DNA of 64,000 bases from Sympetrum striolatum. Lineage: Eukaryota; Arthropoda; Insecta; Odonata; Libellulidae. The stretch covers positions 27,808,459-27,872,458 of the forward strand of contig OX388349.1 in assembly GCA_947579665.1 (NCBI GenBank), written 5' to 3'. Position numbers and translations under genes: made by a program. The notes below the pieces were generated by a model. That model worked only from the letters and a program-made list of their open reading frames with translations, had not been told where the DNA came from and did no database searches. Below are positions 23,407 through 36,706 of this stretch, one piece after another (within the stretch, counting starts at the first letter, position 1; each line of letters starts with the position of its first letter).

Positions 23407-25060
23407 CCTATGATGGAATGAGTTACTACCATGAATATGCATTATGATACAAAATATATAATTCTTGTCTGAATATATGAAACTGTTGACAAAGAGAAAT
23501 GACTATTTTGAAAGGAAAGAGAAAAAGAGATGTATGTAAATAAAAACATATAAGATATGCAAATTTACTTATTTTATTCATGACAAGTTTATAGAAATTT
23601 ACATAGTAGAAGGTACGATATTTGCGATAAATTGCTATATATTCATACTATGATAGCATTAAAACACGAATTCTATTTATAGTCGCAAACTCCGTGGTTT
23701 TATATTCTACGTATGGCCAATATCCAGAGCTGTTCCTGTTAGAACTTTTTAGATATTTCACTAATGTATTAATCTTGCTCATTTATCTATCTCATTTATT
23801 TATCTCATTTATCATATGTTTTTTTATTTTCTCAAATATTACGTAGTACATCTTGCTAGGTGTCTCTGTGATAAACTAAAAAGGCCATAGGAATTTGCAC
23901 CTAGATGAAAGGGAATTATGATAAATTACTATGTGAAGACGAGCGTATTTCATCCTTCTCGATACTTTTAAATTAAAATGGAGGATATTATTTTTATTTT
24001 CAATGTAGTATAGTCTAGTTGTTTCAGTTGGACTGAATACTCCTTGTTATGATTTAATATGGTGAGTTAAGTTTTGAGAGTTATTAATTATCTAACTTTC
24101 ATTATTGCACTATGCGACATGCATAATGATCCTGTGATTATAGCATAGATAAATGCAGTCTTTTTCTTGTGACATGGCCTTTCAATAAGTAACGCTTGAT
24201 CAAATTTCACCTTAGAAACATATTTTCGCAGTCGGTCGCATTATCATTTAACGTTCGATTATTTGATTATTAAATTTCGTTATTTATTTTTTGAGTGATA
24301 TTTTGAGGTTTTTATTCGTTTTTATTTCAGATTAAATTAACTCCGTGAAAAATTTGATGAAGTTGATTTATTAACTTATATTAGTATACCGTTTAGACTT
24401 TTAGCTTCCGCTTTTTTCGGAAAATTCGCATTGCCGGAGAAAAAAATTTTGTAGTCAGTAGTCAGTTATGCTCTTATGCCACTCTTTACGTTTGGCAGAC
24501 GATTTTTTTCCACTCTAAAGTTGGAATAATTTGTTTTTTTTTAACCCAACTTTTGCAAAAATTCGCGTCTTATTCTAGAGAGGACAATAGTTACGCGTAT
24601 AATGGAATTATAGTAACTCTTCCTTTTCTGACATGCTTCATTTCTGTGTTGTGGATTGCAGAGTATACGCGGAGTTATTTAAGGCTCCAAGAATCCTTTG
24701 TGTATTGCTTGCATTATTATGCAAATCATGTATACATTTTGCACATATGTACCCTCTGCGTCTAAAATATCCTCCAGAAAGGATGGAATTTATAAAAAGG
24801 AAAAGAAGAAGTAGTTACTTCTGGTCTATATATTCACAGATTAATATAGAAGTTACTAGGGTAAATTAGTTACGGATTTCGATATTAATACATTCTCTCC
24901 AATAAACTACCGGTGGATACGCGTGTATTTATTTAAAAATATTAAAAGCCTAATGTTGAATTTTCTGTTTCTACAAAATTTCCAAATTTTAAAAGATTGT
25001 CTCCATACCCATACGTTTCTGTCGCCTGCATAGTGTTATGAATGAATTCCATTTATCGGA
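23407..25060. other. Unassigned A+T-rich DNA
   Basis: No gene recognised. A short tandem CTCATTTAT..AT pattern lies at about 23778-23812. Nothing else is supported. Confidence 0.55.
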
Positions 25061-25830
25061 AAGCCATTGGGTTTGGTTGGAACGAAAGAAGGGAAAGCGA
25101 AGACGTGGTAAATCAGGTGTGGAAAGGAAGAATGCAGGACAAAGAATAGGAGGAGGACCAATAGAAAGAGAGTTAAAGAGGAGTGTGCCGACGGAGATGT
25201 GATTGCCATGGGAAGGAGAGTCTGTGGCCCTGAATAAATCCCCCCTTCCCCCTGCTTTTCACTTTGTAGACCCCCTTAATCCCTTCCCCCCTCAAAATAA
25301 CCCCCTCTTCCCCATTCTTACAGTCGCAGCCTTCTTCCGGGGTCCCTGCATTGATTTCCGCCGTCCGCGAGACCCTTTTTCGGGGGCACAAAGGGCGACC
25401 CTTGGGAGGGCAGGTGGAGGAAGTCAAAGGGGATACAGGAGCGTTTGAAGATAAGGCTACCCGGGCCCAGGGATTAAGGGGCGTACACCGTCTTATCCGG
25501 AGAAGGGTTAGGAAGGGTGGGAGGAATAATGCAGAGAAGATGAGGTTCAGAGAGGAGAAAACAGATGCAGGAGGTGAGAAGGTTGTTCCGCTGGAGTTGT
25601 CAGCTGGTATGGAAATAATCCTGGCGGAAGAATAGCCTGCATTAGCGCAAGTGGGTCCCGACTCCGCGTTGTTTCTGAATCTTTTCTTTTGCTACGGTGA
25701 CCACTTGACTCCACGATTCCATCTAGTGTGTATATAAAAGAGAGTTTTTTTGTAAAAAAGGAATGAACCCTGCGATGGATTCGTGCCTCTTCTAAAATTA
25801 CCATAATTTTAGTATTCAAAATATTTTTAT
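25060..25830. other. Purine- then pyrimidine-rich, G+C-elevated island
   Basis: 25080-25180 is purine-rich, 25230-25340 pyrimidine-rich, and 25340-25640 G+C-richer and purine-rich on the plus strand. Frames of 60-95 codons are open on both strands, which argues that they are compositional. No protein motif recognised. Confidence 0.5.
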
Positions 25831-28326
25831 TGTATTCTTGTTGTATGTAATATGTCTCTATTGTATTAGTCTATTTCCGTGAATTCTTAATTTCATTCAT
25901 GAATGAATGCATCTCGAGGAAGATGAGAATGGAGAATGTTGCTAAATATAAAGAACACTTAATGAAGATAGGTAACGAAAGCAATACTGCTGGATATTAA
26001 ATGAGGTCTCAGTATTAGGGATGGGTGGAAACTAATTTTCTATTTTTAGATGACAAATGGATATGAATTTAACCTCATAATGAAGTAAGTGGTAGCAAAA
26101 AATTACTAATAACAGTTGTTATTAAATTGAACTTCTATTGATAACTAAATACAGAATACATTAGCATAGAATAAATGAAAAAAAAACAAATAAAATAATA
26201 AATCTCCCTAAGGCAAGAGTATTTATACATAAGCTAGTAAGCAAATGTCTATGGAGTGTTTATAACTTACCGTTCAGGGATCGCATAGAGCATAAACTAT
26301 TTCTATCATTAGGCTTTTTGTGTATCTTTTCAGTCGAGTGTGACTAGTATGAGAGAATACTGTTAGACATATGTGTCAGAATATGACAAATCATGAGGAC
26401 TTCCTGAAAGAAAGTTATTTTATTATATTTTTTCTATTTATTTCTTTGCAAAATTTTCTTAAGGAGTCGCTCACGTTGTAGGAGTCTAGGATTACATCTT
26501 CCGTTCAATTGCATGCATTTCATTTGCAAAATATTCGTTCTAATGTGTGAGGAACCGGTAACTACTTAAATTTTAATTGCAGGAAGAGAGCAGTCATAAC
26601 TTGTGGAAAACTGTGCTGATGTCGAGTCAAAAAATCAATCCGAGAAAGGTTTCTTAACATTGTCCTTTATAGTCCATTTGCATCAGTGTCTACAAAGTAG
26701 ATTTAATTTAAAAAGAATCAAAAATTAGAAAGAGAAAATTAGAAACATCTATATAACTCTTGCTATTTTATGCACTCCCATTCCAGATCTATAACCATAT
26801 GTAGGCAGAAGTTCTTGTTGAAGCATGTTGGTAAAATGCAGAGATATCTCGCTAGAAATTACAAAAAATTGTCAAATCTATGACTTTTGATCAAATATAT
26901 TCCAGCGTGAAGAAATGTATGCTATTCTTATATCAATGTTTACTTTTAGTTATCATAGTGGTACAAAGGTACATCCTTTTTATCTCAATAATTATATAAA
27001 AACAGATTTAGAATAAAGACATATAAGGAATGTCAATGACATTATAGAATTTCAATTATTATTATTCTCTATTCTTTCTAAAGTAAATCGTTAACTGTAG
27101 TTTATACGTTTTTTTTTAATGTGCGAGAAATAAAAAAAATAGGTTTTCATAGTTAAGTGCGTATTTTAGGTAAAATAGAAATAAACAAATACCCTGTAAT
27201 TACTCTTATTTTTAATTTTGTCGTGACAGCATTATGTAAACAATATAGGTAGACAAAGTAGGGTGGGTCAAAGTAGAGTGGCGATATTGATGGGATTTCC
27301 TTGCCTTTTCTCATCAATGTTTATTACGTTTTTTTTCTCTATGAAGTTTTTAACTCAGTATTTAGAAAATAATTAATTTAATTAATGATCACTGTTAATG
27401 TCCTCTTTAGTATGCACTCTTATGTTTTCAATTCAGTTTTAAGCTGACTAATCCTTAGCTTACTCCTTAAAACCTAATTATTTGCTGTTCATTGGGCTCC
27501 TTTCTCTTTATTTTAATGCAGACATTTCTATTGATTTATCAACATAAATATGTATTACTTGTTTTGTTTGTCTTCTGACAGTCTTAAAATTCTTTTTTCT
27601 GAAAATATTTTTAACAGTCTGTAGATTTCGTAGTTTTCCGACAATCCCCTTTTGCGGATGCTATCCTGCTGCGGTGCATTTTTTGAGTGAATAATTTGGT
27701 TTAAAACCCTAGCTCAGCTCTTTTCTCTTTACACTTTCAACTATTTCTTTTTTTATTTTATATTAAGAAGAGTTAGATGTAAGAGTTTATAGGTTACCCT
27801 AATAAAAATTACTATTACAATTAGTTAATATTCTTCGTCAGATGTATGCAGAATAAATTTCAAAGATTGCCTATTGCAGATTATTAAGACCTTTTGCACT
27901 CTCTATACTGCTGATATATGACTTTTCCCATGTGCATTTGTGCATTTCATGCAAATAGTAAGACTGAATATTACAGAATGAATGATGGAATGGAGTGGTG
28001 AGTTTAAAAGTAAGAATAAAAGATGAAAGATAAAGACGAACTCTTGGGAAAACAGAATGGAAAAAGTTCATCTACATTCCTCTGAGTGGAATTGAGTTTT
28101 CAAAGTTTCAAGGAATCGAAAGAGTTGATGAGGAAAAATAATTCCTCTGTTTGGACAGAGAAAAGGGTTTGGGAGATCGGACAGATGATTAGACTGATCA
28201 CATATTGAGATGCAGTAGATATGTAAAAGTCATACTTAATACTTCCCGGTCATTAAAATTTATAATAATAATTTATGTATTAAAATGACTGTTAAATGAT
28301 TATTTATTGCAATGTACTTATTATTT

Positions 28327-28328
<2 letters not shown>
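25830..28328. other. Unassigned A+T-rich DNA
   Basis: About 2.5 kb with no gene, no recognisable transposon and no strong inverted repeat. A 66-codon minus-strand frame (27871-28071) is unremarkable. Confidence 0.55.

Positions 28329-28375
<47 letters not shown>
28329..28375. repeat. (AT)n microsatellite
   Basis: About 23 uninterrupted AT dinucleotides. It creates an artificial alternating I/Y reading frame, which is not a gene. Confidence 0.97.
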
Positions 28376-28378
<3 letters not shown>

Positions 28379-29085
28379 ATAATGTATACTATGTATATTA
28401 GTGTTTACTTGCCAGAAATATGTGTTATTACTTCTATGACCATGTGTTTTAAAGAAAAATTATTTAAGATCTACTTGATAGCAAAATGAGCAATTAAACG
28501 CACTTAAAAACTCAATACGATTTTTTATTTTTATGCAAAAATTCACTTTTTTGCCAACATTTGAGCTTAGAATCTCTGCATTCAATGGCTAACTCACAAA
28601 CCTTATATTGAAAATAATCTTGTTACATGGCTTCGTAAATGAGGAGGTAGTCCAATTCAGAAAATGGACAAGTAAAATATAAATGCAGGAATGTTTAATC
28701 TCTTTCGCGTGCACGCAGTGTGTATAGATACGGATAGTGGGAATTCAACCTTTCTCAAGCATCACTACATCGGAGTTATCAGTGTATTTAGCTTTGTACG
28801 TATTATATTACTTATTTGTATTTAAATAATGGAATGTTAATAATTTGTCATCATTTTGTAGTTAGATAAGAGGAAAAAGTTTATGAACTTAAAATGGTTA
28901 TTAAATTAGTATTTTCGAGGTGCGTAGATAGTGTGTAAGGAGTAGTAAAGTAAATCATAGCATGATCGACTTTATGCTTAGTATGGTACTAAGAAATTAT
29001 TTTTTCCTCCACTGTTACCGCATCCTTCAAAAGGGAATAATCAAAGCTTATCTTCGGAAAAAACCAATGAAAATGGTGGAATTAC
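28376..29085. other. Unassigned A+T-rich DNA
   Basis: No feature that I can support. Confidence 0.55.
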
Positions 29086-29480
29086 ATGGAGGAGAGTAAA
29101 CATTAAGGAAGGCAGTGAAAAGAGGGATGAAGGAGGAGGAAGTGGGGGCAGAAAAGAAGGTAGTCATGGAAAGGAGAGTCATAATAATGATCTCAGGCGT
29201 GTCTGCGGCTCAGGGATGGATGTTTGAAGGGGCCATTCCATGATGTGTGCGCAGTTCCGATGACTTACTAACACTGGAAGAAAGATAAAGGAGAGGAATG
29301 TCGAGAAGGCAAAGAGGCCTCCATTTTTGCTTCAGGAAATAAAGCGTCTGAGCTGAGGGAGAATAGGTCTTGAATAGTACAAGAGAGGTATGTCTCGTCC
29401 TCGTTAAGAGGTTCTTGATTCCTAGAGATAATAAATGGGCAAAAGGCGCTGAGACAATCCTGTCTTTGATCCTTTGCTAA
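29086..29480. other. Purine-rich, mixed-composition island
   Basis: The plus strand at 29086-29170 and 29270-29400 is rich in G and A. No coding signal or repeat boundary. Confidence 0.5.
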
Positions 29481-32400
29481 CCTGGATTCTGCTCTCTTGA
29501 TCTCCAGATTTAATTAATATATATTCATGAAGTTCTGTCTTAGAAGGAGTTAAGAAATGTCGCGTCAATGCGAGAGAGGTAATATGATTTCTATTGTGTT
29601 ACACGGTGATCTTGAGAAATTTATTAGTACCAAGAGATTCCTCATACTGAGCTCCAAGTGTGGGAATTTATAATTAATTGTCTCGAAAATCCAAGAAATC
29701 CCAATGATGAGGAAATCACCAATCTGATGGAAATATTTAAATATTTTAGGAATTCTTAAGGCTGTCATAAAGTTGCGCCGTTTGCGATTAAGTCATATAT
29801 GAATCGAAATAAAAATTAAACAGTACTACAGAATTTTATGAAATATTAGTCTGAAATATCTCACCTGTAATGAATTAAAACGTAGTAAATAATATGTTGT
29901 TGGACGAGTTTCTCATATTAATAGCAAAAATTTATGTTAAAAAACTAACCACTTAGCAAAAATATTCCTTTTTCTGCCAAATTAACAGTAAAGTTTATTC
30001 ATCCACAATAGTCCGTATAAAAGAGGTCCTTAATTTATTGATTTATTTGAAGATCGATTAGATTTCACGATTGCTATGATTAAGATTAGTTCATATCTAC
30101 CAGAACTTATATATTTATCTACATACAGTTCTCAGCATGTACAGTAAAACTACTAATGATTAACACTTATATCGAGTACAAAATAGTAAAGTCGCCTATT
30201 AAAAACATTGCGTGGATGATTAAAAAGTTTTTATTTAATTTATTTATTGCCTTCCACATTCAACATAATACAATAAAGGCAAAAAAAAGTAGATTTCTTA
30301 TTCAATGACAATAAAGTAAACGAGGAAAAATTTGTATAATCATCAACATATATTTTCACCTTTAGGAAAAGTTTGAGTGGAAATGTTTAGTAACAATTAG
30401 TAACATAAAACATGCTTGTACTTTTCCATGAAAAATCGCAGCTTCAATGAGTGCCCGGGTTTCAATAATCTCTTCACCCAAAAGACAGATTTGGCGAAAT
30501 ACAAAGTTGGTCCATTCAATTTGAGGTTCATTTTTCCTTGAATAACCATACAACGTTCTTTTATGGCCTTACTCTTTCAGAGGTATGACGCAAAAGGTAG
30601 GCCATTATAACTGTTTTCAAATCCGTCTCCGGCTCATTTTCAATTGATCTCGCATATCGTTTCTGTATAATCGAAAATGCGAAGAAGGATGAAAATAATG
30701 CTAAAAATTTTGTGAGAACGCTAAAAAATAGTTGTAAAGAACACTTCGTTTAGTGATAAATTTTTCATAAAAATTATAACAGAAGAAGATTAAGATCATT
30801 GATGCCAAACGTTTTACTCTAGAAACCAGGAAGGGAAAATCAGAGGCTTGTAAATCATATATGAATATAATTATTACAAGGATGAACTTTTTTTTCTAAA
30901 ATTGCCTTTTGACTCTTTTATCCTAAGCAACCAAGCAATAGATACTTCTATATGAAACAAATGACTATTCAAGTACCATTAGTTATTTTTTATAATTATT
31001 ATTTATTATACTGACAATATTTCTTTAGTTTAATTACATATCATCGAAAACAAGTTGAAAGCAAGTATGTGACTCGAGAGCAGTAGCTAGGATACCACTG
31101 TCTACAGTTGTGGTTAGTTCAATCGTTAAATTACTTCTTCCGGGAATTTGTTATTTGAGAATGAGTTTCTCAAAGAGGTATAAATGCAATCTACCATTAA
31201 TTTTGCCAACGTAAAAGAAAACTATCATAATTCAACTTTAAGATAAGCGTCAAAGAAATCTCCCATCACTTTGTCACAAGCGGAATGCTCATCTGGGAGA
31301 CATTTGTTGCCTTACGTTTGATTTCAAGTGAAAAGGGTAAATTCAAAAGTGAGCCTGTTTGCTCATTAAGCAACAGGTAAAATGCAAATACGGGTTATCT
31401 CATTCTTATATAGCGTCTGAAGGGAATGAGATTTTTATTTCCATCAGTTTTACTAAGAAATTATTTGGCTCCTTCAAAATGTTAAATTGAACTTCTGCTA
31501 AATCTCATCAGCTATACATAACTATTTCCTAAGAAATTATTACAGTTAAAATGAAAATGAAAAGATATTACTAAATTGTTGCAAAATAATGATACTCATT
31601 TTTTTAGTATTACATGTTAATATTGTTTATTTTCATAGCGTAATGATCCTAATAATAAAACACTCTATACAATAATACAATGTTATCTACAATAGTAATG
31701 ACCAATTACAAAAGTACAATTGACAATAAACCAATATTGTTATCCATTAACATCCATATTACTAAAGGCTTAACAATGATAACTTATCAGCACAGATACC
31801 TTTCTATCTAATAATGCATTTTCACATACAAAATTTACATAGTCCATACAAATTTACTCAAATTCTCTTACTAATTTTATATTTGATAGCATTATTATTC
31901 TATCATTCTGAGTAAAAAAAGTGTGTGGCTTTAATAATCTCAATAATGTAATTAATTACCAGTGAGTACACTTCTGAACACTGCCATTTGTATTCCTGAT
32001 ATATGAACAATATTTGATTAATCTGAATCCTATAAAAGATGCGTTATTCACTATCTTTATTAATCACCGGCACTTTTCTAATTGTGTACATTTTCTGCTT
32101 ATAACTAAAAGGTTTAAGAAGAGGAATATGTATTAAAGCCTCAATCCTCTGAAGTGGATTCAGCAAGCTATTGTTAAAAAAATACAAATTCTAGGTTTAT
32201 TAATTAATAAAATCTATAAATATCACCTCGTTTTTAACCCCCAAATTTATAAAACCTTATCAATTTTGAATTAGGGTTAATGGATACAATCAAGGGAGAT
32301 GTTTATTTTTAATATTCGAGCATTAAATTCTACATGCATAAAATATTTATTTATTTATTCCTTTCAGATTATGGCATTTATATGAGAACAAAATTAAATG

Positions 32401-32580
32401 CAGTTGTGTGTTTGGAAAATGTAACGAAAACCATATTTTGCAGTTTTGGCCGCTCTTCTTCTAACACAGTAAATTAAAAACCCATTGAAAGAGTAAAAGT
32501 AAAATTATATTGCAAAATACTTCTTGCATCACTTAATACCTATGAATAGGTATTTGAATTAGCTTTGATCAGTATGATAA
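29480..32580. other. Unassigned A+T-rich DNA
   Basis: About 3.1 kb without a supported gene or repeat. A small hairpin, CCTGTTTGCT..AGCAACAGG, lies at about 31351-31376. Confidence 0.55.
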
Positions 32581-32586
32581 AGAAAA

Positions 32587-32725
32587 AAAAATAGAAATTG
32601 GGCTGCGATTGCTTGAAGAATTTGGGAGGACTACATTTGTGGGAGACAAAACTGTTATGATGTGACCTTCCTTCTACTACTATCAATCCGATAATGGGCG
32701 TAAAAGTAGAAGAGTTAGATATGAA
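32587..32725 (+). mobile_element. LINE-A remnant (short)
   Basis: Translated fragments LRLLEEFGRTTFVGDK and YYYQSDNGRKSRRVRYE align with the LINE-A residues RINLLNKFREITFSDD...YMGLSDTARKIRV from the copy at 7426, in order and at the right spacing. The next-best partner is the fragment at 59413. An in-frame stop interrupts it and no 3' hairpin is visible. It is a heavily decayed internal piece. Confidence 0.5.
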
Positions 32726-32865
32726 GATTTTTTATCATGTACCTTATTTTTAGTCTTTCAATCGTTATGTTATTATTATAACATATCTGTTACTAGTGCA
32801 CTGCAACGTCAAAACAACTCCATACATAACTTTACATCATTATATCATACATTCATTTCGTTCAA

Positions 32866-32945
32866 AATAATAACCTATTACCATTAAGTGATATACGAAA
32901 TAATAACATATTATAATTAACTGATATCCGAAATAATACCCAACA
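32866..32945. repeat. Short tandem repeat, 33-bp unit
   Basis: AATAATAACCTATTACCATT... at 32866 is followed at 32899 by a second unit with about five substitutions, and at 32932 by the start of a third. Each full unit ends GATATnCGA. Confidence 0.7.
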
Positions 32946-33390
32946 GTAATTTAATTCTAAAATGTATACAAAAATCATTATATTCCAATAGATATCCAAC
33001 AGTCATCCCATTTCGTCCAAAATAATCTCAATAACGATTTCAGCCATCTTTTCGCTATGCCTTCCTCTGCTTTTTCTTAAAAGTATGAACAGGAGGATGG
33101 AGTAGCTAAAATATATTCGCTTGTATGTCATTCCACTATTCAACTCTGCGATTACAAAACTAAAATAAATAAATAAAATATATTTAAAGTAATAAGGTCA
33201 CCACGGTATATCAGTTGTAGGTATATCCCCGAGCGAAATTAATCCCTAGAAATATTTCCAGTGAATCATATTACATATCATTATTAACGTTTCCTTTCTT
33301 TACCCTCAAATAACACGCACAATCTTGCTCCTTGTTACAAAATCGTACAAGTGCACGAAATATTTATGTTAACTGAAGGTTCGAGTGAAA
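32946..33390. other. Unassigned A+T-rich DNA
   Basis: No feature that I can support between the 33-bp tandem repeat and the repeat copy that begins near 33394. Confidence 0.5.
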
Positions 33391-33393
33391 GTA

Positions 33394-33711
33394 TATTCCG
33401 TATAATCTCCTATAAAAGCCGAATTTTTCCATACTTTTCAGCATTTGTATGCTGAATAGTTTTTAAAAAAATCTGCAGTAGCCGGAAATAGGTTAGTATT
33501 TTCCTTATTTCCACAACTAACAATTTTTTGTTTATTGTATGCTGTCCGTAATTACTATAATTTTATTGGTAACATAATTTTGAAATATACCAGTAGCTGC
33601 TGCGTTTCCCTCCATAGACTTATATTCGAGTCAATAAGTTTTTTCAGTTTATTGTTATAAGATTAAGTGCTGCTTACATTCGGGTTGCGTTATACTCGAG
33701 TACATACTGTA
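33394..33711 (+). repeat. Dispersed repeat with TATACTCGAGTA termini, copy 1
   Basis: The left end reads ATTCCGTATAATCTCCTATA then AAAGCCGA. The right end reads GTTGCGTTATACTCGAGTAC then ATACTG. Read in inverse orientation the two ends match, which suggests terminal inverted repeats. Internally, ACTTATATTCGAGTCAATAAG and GGGTTGCGTTATACTCGAG have counterparts in the copy at 36395-36706. The element is about 318 bp with no coding capacity. It may be a non-autonomous DNA transposon; the family is unknown to me. Confidence 0.5.
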
Positions 33712-35980
33712 AATATTGCACGCACTCAAATTTTGATAAAAATTATTATTAAATAAATAGGTGTTTACTCTTTTACATAAATTGTATCTTTAGGAAGAAT
33801 TATATAGTATCTTTAACCACTCTATGAATAATTCAGAGAGTTTGCAATCTTTCTGTCGGGAACAACACATACACCGCCGTTTTCCGGTCCCATTTTTAGC
33901 GAAACAGGTGTTCAACGCCATAAATTACCCAATTTTTTCGTGAGAAATTAATAAATAAGCGATACAGAATTAAATATCTCGAGGGATTATAAAAAATAAC
34001 AGCTTGAATCGTTTAGCAGAGCCCGTTACCTCGCATTCTTCCACTGTGCGAAGCTCCCCGATTTCCAAAGGCAATTATTCCCGCTCCGTAAATCCACTTA
34101 AGTCCGACTCGAGGAATCCCCGGTCGCGAGTGTTTTCGACACCTTTTTTGTGTCGGAAAAAAGGCCCTCAGGGAGAAGGAGGGAAGAGGGGTGGATGGTA
34201 TAGGGCAAAGGCCATAGGGATTGATGGAGCACAAATCAAGCCTAGCACCTTCCTCCACAACATGGTGGGGAAAAATGTACCGGAGGGATCATGGCTAGTG
34301 GAGAAATTGGAAAGGGATCACCGCTGATCGATAGTAGGGGGACCTTTATACATCGTCAATTTATTCATGATTCAAAAAGGCATCCTCCCGTCCTTAGCAG
34401 CCCGAAGATCTTCTCCCAGCATCCTTTTAGCGTCTTTCTTTCGCTGTCGAAAGGTTACTCGGATAGCAGAGGAAGTATCCTCCGTGGTAGAGGTTCTCTA
34501 ACCGTAGGACGCAGCGTAACGGTGTCGGGATTGCAAGGAGAGGATTTCCTTCAAATTACATTTTTTAATAATTTTAATAGTAATAATATCTTCAAATAAT
34601 AGCTGGTATGTAAATTTACAAATTAATTCTTGTACATCAGAATTTGTTGTATCGGTAAACATGTAAAACTTAGAATATTTCCCCCAATATTACCTTTATA
34701 TGAAATGGTATGAATTTGATGACTCAAATATTTTTCTGATTTATTTCATGTATTGAATCATGAGACTCATTGAATTAATAACTACTTTCAATGAATTAAA
34801 CCTTTCACATTCTTATGTTAATGATACTACTAGAATGATAAATATATTGAGTAATTTCTTGCCCTTATATTCTGGATTACTAACGTCTCTGGATTACTAA
34901 CGTCAACCAGTTATTCTGAATAAAATTATACATAATAAGTAAATTATTCTGATTTTGCTTAGCTTCAGAAAATAAAAACTTAATTAAACTTTATTTCGAA
35001 TAGTGGAAACTTACGGCTTAATAAAAAATCATATTTTACACGACGGAAGGTTTCAAATCTATAATTGTTTTTAGTATGTATGACCAAGTTTGAGTCTTGC
35101 CTTTAATGATTATAAGCAAATGTAGCAAATAATTATTTATAAATCACAGTAATATACAATTTTGCAGTGCGAAATGCAACTTAAAAAATCAAATAGTGGA
35201 ACGTCTTATTGGTTTTTCTTTTTCGGAAAATATGTAGGATAGACTTTATGATAACAGAGTCAATTTTTTAATTTGGCAATCAGTCAAGATTTTCAGCTTA
35301 TTTTCTTTTTATATCTTAATAAGGTTCTCTCGAGCTTACCCTTCATAGGTGACCATCTTTCACACATCCTCAACTCTTTCCCCATTTCCCCTCCCTTCCT
35401 TCGCTCTTCCGCATTTTCTCATTTTTGCATTTTCCCTCTTTCGTTCCGGAATCATTTATCAGCCGGTCGACAGCGGGGGCGGAGTTTAGAAAATGCAAAA
35501 AAATGAAAAGAGAAAAAAATCCACTCGCCCCCACGAGCGTTTAAAATATTGTATCGACCAACAATGAAGAACGATCAGAACGACAGGCGACACGGTTATA
35601 GAAGGGAAATTAAAGGGAAAAGAGGAAGGTGAAAATTAAGGAGATAACATACTGAATGGGAGGTGCGGATTTAGAATGGTCTACCAGCATAGAAAAATGA
35701 GTACCACGAAGAAACGTCACTAGAAATATTGTGAGGATTGAAAGACTGTTAGTTGTTCATAATATATGAATAAAATAATAGTATTTTACTCTTCGGCTAG
35801 GAAAAGATATTTTAGCATTTCTTTACAGCGAATGAGACTAAATGTATCATCTTTTGCTTACTCCATCGCAGTTTCAAATTCAAAGACCTAAAGAGTAGAA
35901 AATTGGCAAAAAAATGAAATAAAATATTTTTGAGATTAACGATCCGTGGTTGATAATATGACAATAATTTGCTCCTGCAT
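33712..35980. other. Unassigned DNA with mixed islands
   Basis: 33990-34560 is G+C-richer with frames open on both strands and no motif. A perfect 17-bp tandem pair (TCTGGATTACTAACGTC) lies at 34871-34904. 35340-35460 is pyrimidine-rich. No gene called. Confidence 0.5.
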
Positions 35981-35984
35981 TAAA

Positions 35985-36140
35985 CCCTATAATTCGCCTT
36001 TCGGCGTGTGAAAGGAGGTATGATTTTTAACAAAATTAAGGGAATATTATTAGGGAAGCAACTCACGAGAAGGGAGTTTTGGAAAGTGTCAAACAAATGT
36101 ATATATATCCATACATCGTTTTCCGAAATATTAGATGGTG
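35985..36140 (-). mobile_element. Probable LINE-A 3' end remnant
   Basis: On the minus strand the hairpin CACGCCGAAAGGCGAATTAT is followed by AGGGTTTAATGCAG. This closely matches the LINE-A 3' hairpin and the following AGGGTATTAATGTAG of the copy at 59413. The residues upstream are decayed: FQNSLLVSCFPNNIP loosely recalls FKNSFFPRSIP. The hairpin match is good and the coding match weak. Confidence 0.45.
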
Positions 36141-36394
36141 GAAAAACTGGCACTTGGAAATCGTAAAGATGCTATGACCCCAGAGTTACTTTTGTATTAC
36201 TCATTTTTTACCAATGTAAATGATAGAATAATAATGTATTGAATAATTCTATACATGAGTTGTCATGTTGCTTTCTTAACTTGGTCTTAGTGTGACTGAT
36301 AAATGGAATATTTTGAATACTATACACTCGTGTGTATAAACGGAGTTTTATGTTGAAAAAACCTCGCCTCCCTATATACATATTTCATGCTGGA

Positions 36395-36706
36395 AAAGCC
36401 ACCATCGGCTTATACTCGAGTAAAAGTCCCACTTACCCGTTAGAAACCTGGTAGATAAAGTCTACCACAGTCGAAAATCAGCTTGTAAATTCCTCACTTG
36501 CTCAATTAACAATTCTTTGTTAATTTTCTCCGTAATCGCGTGAAATTTGTCGGAAGTTGTCGAATTGAAAACAAACATGTTTCATCGGAAGTACTCTATT
36601 TCCCACCCTATACTTATACTCGAATGGATTATTTTCCCAAGTTTTTTGTGTTAAAATATTTGGTGCCTCGGCTGATGTTCGGGCCAAGTTATACTCCTGT
36701 ATATAT
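36395..36706 (+). repeat. Dispersed repeat with TATACTCGAGTA termini, copy 2
   Basis: It shares an ordered series of blocks with copy 1 at 33394: AATTAACAATTCTTTGTTA, CTCCGTAATCGCG, CCTATACTTATACTCGAATG and CCAAGTTATACTCCTGTATA. It also contains CGGCTTATACTCGAGTA at its left side (36407). Its right end is cut by the (TTTA)n tail of the LINE-B insertion, so LINE-B inserted later. Its true left boundary is not clear. Confidence 0.55.

Noticed and set aside
24360..24900. Third copy of the TATACTCGAGTA-type repeat, from TATACCGTTTAGACTTTTAG
   Set aside because: Only the first few bases resemble the terminus; no internal block is shared.
28307..28489. Plus-strand frame with an alternating I/Y stretch
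   Set aside because: Direct translation of the (AT)n microsatellite.
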